A stretch of DNA of 64,000 nt from Dyadobacter alkalitolerans DSM 23607 (GCF_000428845.1 NZ_AUAS01000009.1:124001-188000), one strand, 5' to 3'; counted from the stretch's first letter, positions 46,252 through 55,473 are shown. Numbers and translations: made by a program. Notes: a model not told the origin generated them from the letters alone.

Positions 46252-47634
46252 ATGTTTCAACTATCCATGAGCTTTCGCAGCCTTTGTTACGCCCTTTTGC
46301 TTACTATTTCTGGTTTTAGCGCTGTGGCGCAGTCGTTTACGGTAAGCCCCAACCAGCGTTATTTATTAAAAGACGGCAAGCCGTTTTTCTGGATGGGCGA
46401 TACGGCATGGGAACTCTTTCACCGCCTCGACCGTGAGGATGCGACTTATTATCTGCAAAAGCGTGCCGGACAAGGGTTTACAGTCATCCAGGCGGTTGCG
46501 CTGGCCGAGTTCGACGGATTGAATGTGCCGAACACTTATGGCGATAAACCATTGATCGATAATGATCCTACCAAGCCCAATGAGGCCTATTTCAAGCATG
46601 TTGACTTTATCATCCACAAAGCGGAAGAGCTGGGTTTGACCATAGCATTTTTACCAACCTGGGGCGACAAAGTTTTCAAATCAACCTGGGGGAAAGGGCC
46701 GGAAGTGTTCAATAAAACCAATGCTGAGGCTTATGGCAAATGGCTGGGTAATCGCTATAAAAATCGCAAAAACATCATCTGGGTTCTGGGCGGCGACCGC
46801 ACGCCTAGGAAAGACGTGGATGATGTAGGCGTTTGGCGGGCGATGGCGGCTGGTGTTGTTGCGGGCGTACGAGGGAATGATAATGCGATGATGACCTTTC
46901 ATCCGCAACCTAATAAAGAAGGATCGGGCGAATGGTTTCATGATGATCAATGGTTGGATTTCAATATGTTCCAGAACGGACATTGTCGGGATGCAGCCGT
47001 TTATGAAAACATAAAAAGAGCATACGACCGCAAGCCTTCCAAACCCGTGCTGGACGCAGAGCCGATTTACGAAGATCATCCCGTTTGTTTCAATGCCACC
47101 GAGCTAGGCACTTCCAATGCTTATGACGTAAGAAAAGCCGCGTATCTGGATCTTTTTTCAGGCGCTTTCGGCCATACATATGGCTGCCACGACATTTGGC
47201 AAATGTATGCACCGAACCGCGAAGCAGTAAACGGCCCGCACATTTACTGGCAGCAGGCGATGGACTTGCCAGGCGCGAAAGAAATGCAATTTGTTCGCAA
47301 GCTCATGGAATCACGCCCCATCCTGGATCGTGTTCCGGATCAATCTATTGTAGTTGAAAATGATTTGGCTTCCTACGAAAGAATCCAGGCCACGCGCGGC
47401 ACCGACTTCATTTTCATTTATACATCAACAGGAAAATCATTTTCCGTAAATCCCGGCAAAATCTCTGGCAGTCAGTTCAATGCGTTCTGGTTCGATCCGC
47501 GGAACGGCAAAACCAAAGACATTGGAAAAGTGGACGCCAAGGCGGTAAAGCAATACACGCCGCCGACTTCGGGTTACGGGCAGGATTGGATTCTTGTTCT
47601 AGATGATGCTTCTAAAAATTATAAAATGCCGTGA
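46252..47634 (+). CDS. secreted GH140-type glycoside hydrolase (apiosidase-like, DUF4038)
   Basis: A secreted hydrolase of 460 residues (signal MFQLSMSFRSLCYALLLTISGFSAVAQ; ATG 46267 is an alternative start). The DUF4038 barrel begins RYLLKDGKPFFWMGDTAWELFHRLDREDA, and has NIIWVLGGDRTPRKD and LDAEPIYEDHP, where Asp and Glu are candidate catalytic residues. The C-terminal domain of about 90 residues is the usual beta-sandwich (DFIFIYTSTGKSFSVNPGKI). A characterised GH140 member releases apiose from rhamnogalacturonan II. It is 41 bases after the NarL-like regulator, probably a new transcription unit. Confidence 0.85.
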   Translation: MFQLSMSFRSLCYALLLTISGFSAVAQSFTVSPNQRYLLKDGKPFFWMGDTAWELFHRLDREDATYYLQKRAGQGFTVIQAVALAEFDGLNVPNTYGDKPLIDNDPTKPNEAYFKHVDFIIHKAEELGLTIAFLPTWGDKVFKSTWGKGPEVFNKTNAEAYGKWLGNRYKNRKNIIWVLGGDRTPRKDVDDVGVWRAMAAGVVAGVRGNDNAMMTFHPQPNKEGSGEWFHDDQWLDFNMFQNGHCRDAAVYENIKRAYDRKPSKPVLDAEPIYEDHPVCFNATELGTSNAYDVRKAAYLDLFSGAFGHTYGCHDIWQMYAPNREAVNGPHIYWQQAMDLPGAKEMQFVRKLMESRPILDRVPDQSIVVENDLASYERIQATRGTDFIFIYTSTGKSFSVNPGKISGSQFNAFWFDPRNGKTKDIGKVDAKAVKQYTPPTSGYGQDWILVLDDASKNYKMP

Positions 47635-47664
47635 GTTTGCCAAAATAGCTGCACTATATCAGTT

Positions 47665-48222
47665 TTAGTGGCTAGCAGGAGGATCTTTTTCGGCTAGCCT
47701 GTTTGGAATGTCAAAGAATGCGTCCCTTAGGTTATTATGAAATTGATTTTTGCAGTGCACTAATAGCGAAGCATAACCTTCTTCCGTAATGTTCAGGTTG
47801 TATTTCTTGATTTGATTGCCAGACAGTCTGCTTATTTTTCGATACCATTGATCAAACAGTCTGTTTCTGCATTTAGCCAGGTTGTCGGCAGACTCGCAAA
47901 TGATAACAATAGATTTGTTCGGATTCTTGTAAAAAAACTCAACTAGAATCGCTAAAACAGTTTCCATGATTCTTTTGTCATGGCTTTGAGATAATATTTT
48001 GGATACACTGACTCCCAAATATAAAGCTTCACGCTTTTCACCCGTGGGTTGAAATGTGAAGCCTAATATATCGTCGTTGAATTCGGGATGTGCGTTGAAG
48101 TATCCTTTGGAATTTGTAAAGTATGCAATGTAAACTATGTTGCATTTGGTAACGAATGAATATCGTTCCGGACTCTGTCTGACAATCTTATAAGGGTTTA
48201 ACCAATTTAATTCCTCGCGCAT
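47665..48222 (-). CDS. DUF6169 family protein
   Basis: A 185-residue protein of unknown function. Its opening PYKIVRQSPERYSFVTKCNIVYIAYF, and the later NKSIVIICESADNLAKCRNRLFDQWY, resemble the DUF6169 family of Bacteroidota. It has no signal peptide and no membrane segment. ATG 48222 is chosen; a TTG at 48234 is in frame. The start overlaps the end of a 59-codon gene by 35 bases in another frame, indicating tightly linked expression. Similar two-gene pairs of small proteins are sometimes toxin-antitoxin-like, but nothing here shows it. Confidence 0.7.
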   Translation of the reverse strand: MREELNWLNPYKIVRQSPERYSFVTKCNIVYIAYFTNSKGYFNAHPEFNDDILGFTFQPTGEKREALYLGVSVSKILSQSHDKRIMETVLAILVEFFYKNPNKSIVIICESADNLAKCRNRLFDQWYRKISRLSGNQIKKYNLNITEEGYASLLVHCKNQFHNNLRDAFFDIPNRLAEKDPPASH

Positions 48223-48367
48223 GTATTTCTTCAATCGTTACCTTTCCCTGAAAATAGTCTGAGATGGCTCGTTGGTCGTCAAGCATTTTTTGAAAAAGGC
48301 TCGACTTACCCGCCTTCTGCATTCCATCAGCAACTTCTACCACTTTCTTCCCAGCTGACTGTCTCAT
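48188..48367 (-). CDS. 59-residue small protein upstream of DUF6169
   Basis: A short reading frame, MRQSAGKKVVEVADGMQK to GIKLVKPL, ending in TAA. It is charged, with predicted helices (SLFQKMLDDQRAISDYFQGKVTIEEIHA), and no signal peptide. It overlaps the DUF6169 gene by 35 bases in a different frame. The composition and position support a real gene, although its size is small and no family is recognised. It might be a small regulator or antitoxin-like partner of DUF6169. Confidence 0.6.
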   Translation of the reverse strand: MRQSAGKKVVEVADGMQKAGKSSLFQKMLDDQRAISDYFQGKVTIEEIHARGIKLVKPL

Positions 48368-48645
48368 TGCATATTATTTAAGATGAGTAATGATGATTTA
48401 GTAACAAATTTTACCCAAAAAATTGTTTAAAACAAAATATAACAAGGCCATTGTCCCAACGGTGAGGTTCAATGAATAAGCGGCACAAAGGAAACTTTCA
48501 GACACTTTTCAATATTTTAACCGCACATCGAAAGCCAGGTGCACTGGGTCAGCTGCGGAGGACATTGCGCAATCAGCGGTGCAGCCGGTAGGGGAGCGCT
48601 CAACGGAATATGCACCACATGGCAGCTGGACTTTCGTCGTGAAAA
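48368..48645. other. intergenic stretch without a recognised gene
   Basis: A 278-bp gap between the small ORF and the TPR gene. About 48368-48520 is AT-rich. From about 48525 to 48645 the base composition by eye turns GC-richer, and a reverse-strand frame is open here without an evident start, running on antiparallel to nothing known. No hairpin terminator or repeat was recognised. Confidence 0.5.
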
Positions 48646-50370
48646 TCAGCGCAGGAACACAGAGCCGGTCGGCAGTCCTTCGGCGGCGGAAAATGATCGC
48701 TTGTAACCGCTCTCGATTTTCGCCAGATCCTTCGTTTTCTTTTGCGCTGCGAGGCTTTGGGATAAACCAATGGCAGACCAGCCGTTTCCGGGATTCCAGA
48801 TCAGATCTTCTCTGTAAATTTTCTCGGCAACGGCTGGTTTGTTCATTTTTAATAAATAAGCACCTAAAAACTGCCGCGCTGGAATTGGCCAATCGTTGGG
48901 CTCCGTGTAGATGAGGCCATCTTCAATTCCGATTGCCTTGTTGAGGCTGGCGATCGTTTCGTCATAATTTTTATTTTCAAATGCAATGGCGGCAGTCAGG
49001 ATTTCTCCGGCAATGTTTGCGATGGGTGTAAATGCGTTAAAGGGAATGCGTCTTTTGGTCAGGATCGGATCTTTTGATTTTTCCAAAAGTGACCTTAATT
49101 CTGATTTTGCCTTGTCGGCAGCGCCGGTATTTACAAGGGCCATTCCTCTTGCGAAGTTGCGGAGCAGACCAGCGTATGTCCATTTAGGATCCAGTTTGGT
49201 GGTGTCTTTCAGGATTTCATCCCATTTTCCAAGCCTTACCAATGTCAGTTCAGGGAGCATGAAAAGATATTGATCATACGGACTTTCGTATGTCGGCAAC
49301 ACCGATTTCCTTAACCTGTTTGCCGCATGCATGCCCGTTTTGTACAAGCCGGCGCTCATGGCGCAATAGGTTTGCACAGCAAAATAATGCGGACTGTGTT
49401 TTACGAGATTGAGGTTTTTGGCAAGGGAATCATATTGAAGCAAGGCTGCATCCGCACGATCATTGACATCCACGCCTTTCAGAAAATAACCATTTCGCTC
49501 GTATTCGTGACTCGACATATGCACCATATGTGCAACGCCTGGAAGCTGATCCCTTAACTTATCCGCATTGGGAAGCGCCACTTCGGGGTGCCGCGAAGCT
49601 TCTGTTAAATGAATGTGGTAATGCAATGCTGCCGGATGATCGGGGTTTTCCTGCAAAACCTGTTCACTCAGCGCAATCACCTCGTTGGTCCAGGCTTTGG
49701 GTGTGCCATCATTATTCCAGAAATCCCACGCGTGTATGAGCATTACCGCGTCCACGAAAAGCATTTTGATGTCCTGATCCTTCGGAAATTGAGATATTAA
49801 TCCGCGTGTTTTTTCCGCATAGGCAATGTTAAGGGCTTTTCTGTCGGCATCAGACGCATCCGCTGAATAGCGCTGGTTCATGACGGCGATCAGCCCCTGT
49901 TCTTTCCTTGTTGTATTGGCTGCAAACTGATTCATTTGCTTTAAAACCGCCGGAATGTTCTGTGGTTTTTTATACAAATGCGCAGCATTATAATAAGGCC
50001 CCATCGCCAGTGCTTGTCCCCAGTAAGCCATCGCACACGTAGGGTCGAGCCGGGCTGCCTCCTGGAAAGATGCCAGCGATTCCTTCATATGGTAACTATA
50101 ATACATGGTCAGCCCCTGATCGAAATAGAACTGGACACTATCATTCTTGGCCGAGATCGGATATGAATATTTGCCCCACCCAGGCATGGCTGAAATGAAC
50201 TTTCCGTTGGAAGCTGCCCGCACCTCAGAACTGCTAACAGCGCCGCATACGGCAATGTTGGTTTGCTCTGGAAGTTCGGTTTTAAAAACATCAAATGCAT
50301 TGAACCGCAGTATCAAAGCGGTCATTACAATGACGGGAAGCAAGAAAAAGGAGAGGAAGAGATTTTTCAT
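48646..50370 (-). CDS. exported tetratricopeptide-repeat protein
   Basis: A 574-residue protein with an N-terminal membrane/signal segment (MKNLFLSFFLLPVIVMTALIL). It has TPR-like repeats at the N-terminus (DSVQFYFDQGLTMYYSYHMKESLASFQEAARLDPTCAMAYWGQALAMG) and C-terminus (NYDETIASLNKAIGI, PAVAEKIYREDLIWNPGNGWSAIGLSQSLAAQ). The middle has HYHIHLTEASRHPEVAL and HMVHMSSHEYERNGYF, Met/His-rich stretches characteristic of this protein type, which might bind metal. ATG 50370 is preferred to ATG 50400. Role unknown; probably a periplasmic scaffold. Confidence 0.8.
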   Translation of the reverse strand: MKNLFLSFFLLPVIVMTALILRFNAFDVFKTELPEQTNIAVCGAVSSSEVRAASNGKFISAMPGWGKYSYPISAKNDSVQFYFDQGLTMYYSYHMKESLASFQEAARLDPTCAMAYWGQALAMGPYYNAAHLYKKPQNIPAVLKQMNQFAANTTRKEQGLIAVMNQRYSADASDADRKALNIAYAEKTRGLISQFPKDQDIKMLFVDAVMLIHAWDFWNNDGTPKAWTNEVIALSEQVLQENPDHPAALHYHIHLTEASRHPEVALPNADKLRDQLPGVAHMVHMSSHEYERNGYFLKGVDVNDRADAALLQYDSLAKNLNLVKHSPHYFAVQTYCAMSAGLYKTGMHAANRLRKSVLPTYESPYDQYLFMLPELTLVRLGKWDEILKDTTKLDPKWTYAGLLRNFARGMALVNTGAADKAKSELRSLLEKSKDPILTKRRIPFNAFTPIANIAGEILTAAIAFENKNYDETIASLNKAIGIEDGLIYTEPNDWPIPARQFLGAYLLKMNKPAVAEKIYREDLIWNPGNGWSAIGLSQSLAAQKKTKDLAKIESGYKRSFSAAEGLPTGSVFLR

Positions 50371-50509
50371 TTCAATTAGCAAATGTGCCGGACGGATCAT
50401 TTAAATATAAAGCGATTATTTCGTTTTCGGTAATCTGGCAGGCATTTTGTGGCTATGCGGTATGATAATGCCTTCATCAGGCTTGTGAAAAACAATCAAC
50501 AAACTGAAA

Positions 50510-51834
50510 ATGAGAGAGCCATTACCAGCCCAGCCGCCGATTTCGCGCAAGGGTTTTTTAACATTAACTGGCAGATATGCGGCCATCGGCGCCATGAGCG
50601 GATTGGCAATCCAAAGCTCAAAAGACGCTTTTGCACAAGCGCCGCTTAAAGCCACTTCGCCGCCAGCTCGCGTGCCTGCCAAACCGGAAGATCCGATCGT
50701 ATTGGAGAAATGGAAGTCGGAATATGACCAGCAAAGCGCACCTACGCCAACGCCGCTTCCGCCTGATCAGCGCGTGGGTTATGCCGTTGTTGGATTGGGG
50801 CACTTGTCTCTGGAAGAGATTCTACCAGCGGTAGGAATGTACAAAAAATCGAAACTGGCTGCACTTGTGAGTGGAAGTCCCGAAAAAATGAAAAAGGTCG
50901 CTGCCCAATACGGAGTCAAAACGGAGAGCTGCTACAGTTATGAAACGTATGATCAGCTGAAAGATAACAAGGAGGTTGACGTCATTTATATTGTTTTACC
51001 AAACGGCTTGAATAAGGAATATGTGGTGCGTGGCGCTAAGGCAGGAAAGCATATTTTGTGCGAAAAACCCATGGCCAACAGTGCAGAAGAATGCAAGGAA
51101 ATGATTGCTGCCTGTAATAAAGCTAATGTGAAACTGATGGTCGCATATCGTATTCAATATCAGCCGCATAACCGCAAATTGAGGGAAATTTTACAGAACA
51201 AGGAATTTGGGCCTGTTAAAGTGGTTGAAGCATCCAATTGCCAGAGCACCGCAAACCCGGATCACTGGCGACACAAACTGAAACTCGCCGGTGGCGGCGT
51301 TCTCCCGGACATCGGCCTATACTGCTCAACACGACCCGGTTTATTCTGGGAGAAGAACCAACCGAGGTTTTTGCATATCAGTACAGCACCCCGGGTAACC
51401 CGCTATTCACTGAGGTTGAGGGATTTGTATCATGGCAGATGCGCTTTTCCAATGGCATTATAGCGAATTGTACCACACATTATAATGTACACGAAAGCCG
51501 CCGCTACCGCGTCCTTTGTGAGAAAGGCTGGCTGAATATGGACAAAGCGTACGCTTACAAAGGCCAGGATCTTACCAGCGCCAAAGCCGACGGCCGACTA
51601 GAACTGCACCAGAACATTGGTATGGCGGAAGTGAACCAATTCGCAACAGAAATGGATCACTTCTCCGATTGTGTGATCAACAACAAAAAGCCATTCACAC
51701 CCGGTGAGGAGGGTTTGCAGGACCATATTATTATGGAAGCCATTTACAAGTCTGCGCGTGAAGGCAAGCCTGTGAAAATCAATTCAAGCCAGACCAATGC
51801 TGCCTTGCACGGACCTGAGCCAGAGTTGGGATAA
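50510..51834 (+). pseudogene. Gfo/Idh/MocA-type oxidoreductase, frameshifted near 51325
   Basis: A glucose-fructose oxidoreductase-like, NAD(P)-dependent protein with a twin-arginine-like leader (SRKGFLTLTGRYAAIG). The first part keeps a Rossmann fold (GYAVVGLGHLSLEEILPAV) and the EKP motif (HILCEKPMANSAEEC). Around 51323-51327 the reading frame breaks: GGGVLPDIGLYC runs into an unrelated frame, whereas LNTTRFILGEEPTEVFAYQ continues in another. Adding one base (TGCCTC in place of TGCTC) would restore a protein of about 441 residues, ending at 51834. So this is either a recent one-base deletion or a sequencing error. Its substrate is unknown. Confidence 0.85.
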
Positions 51835-53781
51835 TTATTGTTTAGCAAGATCAGGCCGGCCAAACACTTCGTTTTCCGGTCTGGTCTCTATCCACCACAT
51901 TCTTTCGAGTTTAGGATCATAATAGCGGGCGAGCCTGCCTTTGAACAAAACCACTTTCCGGATCTCGCTTTTCAGCGGCTTTAAGTTACTCCCAATGCCC
52001 GCCACTTGCCTGAATCCATCCAGGAAATAAGCATCCTGGTTCAAATAAGCCAGATCAAACTCAGCAGGATCGGCCACTTCTGCATTGCTCCACATCAGCC
52101 AGCTTGGTGGGGCATCTTTGTAGAGTTCGTAAGTAATGTAGGAGATTTTGGAATATATGCCGTCACGTCCCCACTCACGGCTCATCTTTGTGTCGTCCGG
52201 CATATAGGGTGACGAGCGGAACGCCTCATTAATATCGGTATGCGTTGCTCGTTTCCCATCCAGATAGAGCTCAGTAATGCCTTCATAACCAACCAGTTCT
52301 TTCCTTCTGTCAAAATATCCGTTCCGGAATTTGGTCAGTACATTTTTTGGAAAAGGGTGAAATTTTCTAAAATCAGATCGCAGTTGCGTATCGCGCGTAT
52401 ACCCAGTAAGTAATTCCGACAAATAGGTTTTAACGTCCTTCTTAACCACTTTGTAATCAGCATCTTTCGGGTAAAGCTTGTCCTGCGGCGAATAATGGAT
52501 ATTTCTCATGGTTGAGTCCCGTTTTGACCTCACAAAGTTCACAGCCAGACGGCCATAACCCAGGCTGTATTGCGACGAAATGGCCGTGTTTGTAAAATCG
52601 GCATACTCGGGATACGCCGATTGTATGGAAAAGAGAACGAAATCTTTATGGGTCGAATCCAGCTCTATTTTCGAAAAGTAATAGCCATCATTGTCCGTAT
52701 AAATGGTATTGACCACCTTTTCATCAATGATCAGATTAAGGGGAAAATCGGCCAGCGGCTGTTGCGTGCGTGCATCCATTAAAAATCCGGCACAATAGCC
52801 GAGGCTTTCCTTGATTTTAGTATGTGCTGATTTCTCAAGCGTGTAAAACTTATTTTGATGTTTTGAAACGATCCGATTACCCGTCCAACGTTGAAGTGGT
52901 TCAATGTCGGGGCGGAAGGCGACTAGCAGGATGGTTAGCAGCGGCACTAAGAAGAGGAACCGGACCAGGTGGATCTTGGGCGTCCGAGCTTTATTCATCA
53001 TAATGATGCGTTGTTTCAGCGACGCAAAGTTAAACTGGTTCGTGATCCTGTATTCCGGGACGCCAGTGACTTTCAGCAGCAGATATTGATATTGTTTGGC
53101 ATTCACATGATGTTGTAAAACCTGATCGTCCGCAATGTATTCGAGGTTTTGCCGGATAGCGTAACGGATCAGCCAGGCAAATGGGTTATACCAGTTAAGT
53201 ATGCAAAGAATTTCTGCCCAAATGTTGTCGAAAGTGTGTTTTTGGCGCACATGCACATATTCGTGCAGGATGATTTTTTCCAGCTCATCTTCCGAATGCA
53301 TTGATGGATTAATAAAAATGGCATTACCGAAGGAAAAAGGGGCAATCTCACGGTCGACGTGATAAAGTGAAACATCGTCTTCGGAAATAAGACGGGCTTT
53401 TCGTTTAATACGGATGTAAAAATAAATATGCAGGCAAAACCGGCCTGTCATGCAGATAATGCCCGTCACAAAGAAAATCAGCAGCCAGTTGACTGGGTCT
53501 TGCGGCACGGCGTCCGGCAATGCATTGGCTATGGGGACATTTTGAACCAAATGACTGAGTTGCGGCACCTGGTTAATGAAATGGTATTCCGCCAAACGCT
53601 GCTCAGGAATGAATGTGCTTATTTCTACAAAAGGAACCAGAAAGGCGGCCATGGAATACAGCAGCAAATACCAGCGGTTCCAATTGTAGAAAGTATGCCT
53701 GCGCAAAACGGCATAATAGAAGATGTATGCAACTGCCAGTCCGACAGACAGTTTGATGAGATAATCAGGCAATTCGGTCAT
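51835..53781 (-). CDS. BlaR1-type M56 membrane metallopeptidase/sensor
   Basis: A 648-residue membrane protein. Four hydrophobic segments lie at about 12-26, 36-55, 98-125 and 280-300. The zinc protease motif HEYVHVRQ (His173, Glu174, His177) and the downstream EYIADDQVLQ are typical of M56 (BlaR1/MecR1). After the fourth segment comes a periplasmic part that begins like a carboxypeptidase-regulatory beta fold (CAGFLMDARTQQPLADFPL) and not a penicillin-binding domain. The ligand sensed is therefore probably not a beta-lactam in any obvious way. It lies 22 bases after the BlaI-type repressor gene, which it should cleave. Confidence 0.88.
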   Translation of the reverse strand: MTELPDYLIKLSVGLAVAYIFYYAVLRRHTFYNWNRWYLLLYSMAAFLVPFVEISTFIPEQRLAEYHFINQVPQLSHLVQNVPIANALPDAVPQDPVNWLLIFFVTGIICMTGRFCLHIYFYIRIKRKARLISEDDVSLYHVDREIAPFSFGNAIFINPSMHSEDELEKIILHEYVHVRQKHTFDNIWAEILCILNWYNPFAWLIRYAIRQNLEYIADDQVLQHHVNAKQYQYLLLKVTGVPEYRITNQFNFASLKQRIIMMNKARTPKIHLVRFLFLVPLLTILLVAFRPDIEPLQRWTGNRIVSKHQNKFYTLEKSAHTKIKESLGYCAGFLMDARTQQPLADFPLNLIIDEKVVNTIYTDNDGYYFSKIELDSTHKDFVLFSIQSAYPEYADFTNTAISSQYSLGYGRLAVNFVRSKRDSTMRNIHYSPQDKLYPKDADYKVVKKDVKTYLSELLTGYTRDTQLRSDFRKFHPFPKNVLTKFRNGYFDRRKELVGYEGITELYLDGKRATHTDINEAFRSSPYMPDDTKMSREWGRDGIYSKISYITYELYKDAPPSWLMWSNAEVADPAEFDLAYLNQDAYFLDGFRQVAGIGSNLKPLKSEIRKVVLFKGRLARYYDPKLERMWWIETRPENEVFGRPDLAKQ

Positions 53782-53803
53782 TGCGTAGTTTGTTTAAAAC
53801 CGA

Positions 53804-54163
53804 CTATTTTTTACCCTCAATTAATCCAATGATCTCTTTCAGTTCGTCCGTTGAGATCTTATTTTTTTGCACGAAAAAGCTGACCAGTTCTTTGTAGGAA
53901 TCTTCGAAATAATCCTTTACCACATTCCCCATAAACTTTTGCTTATAAGCTTCTTCCGTGATTGCAGGCGCGTATAGATACGCGTTTCCGATGAGGCGAC
54001 TTTGTACATAACCTTTCTTTTCGAGGTTTTTGACAGTTGAGGCCAGCGTTGTGTATGGCGGCACGGCACCGGTAAGTGCGGCCATGAACGTCTTGACACT
54101 TCCTTCGCCCGTTTTCCAGATCGCCTGCATGGCGTCTTCTTCCTGTTGTGTTAGTTTTTCCAT
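53804..54163 (-). CDS. BlaI/MecI-family repressor
   Basis: A 119-residue winged-helix repressor: LTQQEEDAMQAIWKTGEGSVKTFMAAL, the recognition region PPYTTLASTVKNLEKKGYV, the wing IGNAYLYAPAI and a dimerising tail. Normally it dimerises on palindromic operators until cleaved on a signal from its BlaR1 partner. The two operator-like palindromes immediately upstream suit autoregulation. First gene of a two-gene operon with the M56 sensor. Confidence 0.93.
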   Translation of the reverse strand: MEKLTQQEEDAMQAIWKTGEGSVKTFMAALTGAVPPYTTLASTVKNLEKKGYVQSRLIGNAYLYAPAITEEAYKQKFMGNVVKDYFEDSYKELVSFFVQKNKISTDELKEIIGLIEGKK

Positions 54164-54166
54164 ATC

Positions 54167-54201
54167 TACGAAGTTTTCGTAAACCTACGAATTTATCGTA
54201 G
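54167..54201. promoter_or_regulatory. two BlaI-type operator-like palindromes
   Basis: Directly upstream of the repressor start are TACGAA-GTT-TTCGTA (54167-54181) and CTACGA-ATTTA-TCGTAG (54185-54201), two perfect inverted repeats sharing the core TACGA...TCGTA. Their proximity to the repressor start and the shared core suggest autoregulation. The second also lies upstream of the divergent LacI-type gene. Confidence 0.6.
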
Positions 54202-54261
54202 AGAAATCAAAGTCTTTTTTGATTTTTTATATTTACCCCGATATACAAACCTGATCCGTTG

Positions 54262-55320
54262 ATGGAAAAAGAGAATACTTTGTTTGGCGTGCGGGAGATT
54301 GCGCGAAGGGCTAATGTGTCCACGGCCACGGTGGACCGTGTGCTGCATAACCGGACGGGGGTTTCGGAAAAGACCAAAAAGCGGATCAATGACATCATTA
54401 AGGAGCTTGATTATCAGCCTAACATTCTGGCCAGCAGGCTCGCTTCCAAGAAGATCATTACATTGGCCATTCTCGTCCCTGAAGTTTCCGAGGAAACTGA
54501 TTTTTGGGAGGCACCATTGAATGGCGTGCGGAGGGCAGAAGCTGAAATCAGGCAATATGGCATTCAGACACTTACGTTTTTCTTTGACCTTAATAATAAA
54601 GATTCCTATGTTCAAAAAGCGCGTGAAATTCTTGCGCTGGATGTTCACGGCATTTTAATAGCGCCCTCATTTATTGCAGAAACTAAAGAATTTGCAAAAG
54701 AATGTGCCGATAGAAAAATCCCGTTTGTCTTCATTGATTCGGACATTCCGGATCTGAAAAGCCTATCCTACATTGGCCCGCATCTTTATAAAAGTGGTTA
54801 CGTAGGAGCGAAGTTGCTCACTTACAGACTGCAACCGGAAAAGAAAGTGCTGATCATCAACATTTCAAAGGAAATCGACAACTTCAATTACGAGACCATT
54901 GAAGAGGGTTTCCGCGCCTATTTCTCCGACAATCAGAATCCCAATGAGATCGTCCGCATTGACATCCGTGAAACGGATTACCAATCTGTTGCGCGGCATT
55001 TAACCTATGTTTTTCATCTCAACAAGGATATCGGCGCTGCGTTTGTGACGAATTCACGTGTGCATACCGTGGCCTCTTTTCTTAAAAACAGCCACCGCAC
55101 CGAGGTGTCGCTGATCGGCTATGATTTTGTAAAGGACAATGTGAAATATCTCGAAAGCAATGTCATCGATTTCCTGATCTGCCACCGCCCGGAAGACCAG
55201 GCATACCGGGGCATTATGACGCTGTACCAAACGCTAGTCATGAATGCAAACGTGTCCAAGCTGAGCTATATGCCTATTGACATTGTGACAAAAGAAAATT
55301 ATGAGTTTTATCAAAATTGA
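54262..55320 (+). CDS. LacI-family transcriptional regulator
   Basis: A 352-residue LacI-type regulator. The DNA-binding helix-turn-helix is VREIARRANVSTATVDRVLHNR, with VSEKTKKRINDIIKELDYQPN and a hinge (ILASRLASKKI). The effector domain is a periplasmic-binding-protein fold (ITLAILVPEVSEETDFW, GILIAPSFIAETKEFAKEC, KIPFVFIDSDIPD). An ATG at 54262 is preferred to the TTG at 54259. It is followed, 153 bases later, by an operon whose promoter holds a 20-bp palindrome, which is most probably its operator. Its ligand is presumably the transported or processed sugar acid. Confidence 0.93.
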   Translation: MEKENTLFGVREIARRANVSTATVDRVLHNRTGVSEKTKKRINDIIKELDYQPNILASRLASKKIITLAILVPEVSEETDFWEAPLNGVRRAEAEIRQYGIQTLTFFFDLNNKDSYVQKAREILALDVHGILIAPSFIAETKEFAKECADRKIPFVFIDSDIPDLKSLSYIGPHLYKSGYVGAKLLTYRLQPEKKVLIINISKEIDNFNYETIEEGFRAYFSDNQNPNEIVRIDIRETDYQSVARHLTYVFHLNKDIGAAFVTNSRVHTVASFLKNSHRTEVSLIGYDFVKDNVKYLESNVIDFLICHRPEDQAYRGIMTLYQTLVMNANVSKLSYMPIDIVTKENYEFYQN

Positions 55321-55400
55321 ACTTCACTAGACTGGCTTAGTATTGTTTCATAACTTTATTATTTCGTCCGCTATTATTGTTAGATTTTTCTTTTCTATAT

Positions 55401-55420
55401 TTACGGGCACGTGCCCGTAA
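55401..55420. promoter_or_regulatory. perfect 20-bp palindrome, candidate LacI-family operator
   Basis: TTACGGGCACGTGCCCGTAA is a perfect palindrome with a central CpG, the hallmark of LacI-family operators. It lies 80 bases after the LacI gene stop and 54 before the likely transporter start. A -7-like TATATTTA overlaps its left edge, so bound repressor would block transcription. Confidence 0.75.
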
Positions 55421-55473
55421 CATGTTCATTATACATCGAAACGAAATTCCCGGACCCTTTAAACATTCACATT

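Noticed and set aside
55411..55473. GTG start for the Nramp-like gene at 55411
   Set aside because: It lies inside the 20-bp operator palindrome, so translation from there is improbable; the TTG at 55474 precedes the first conserved residues.
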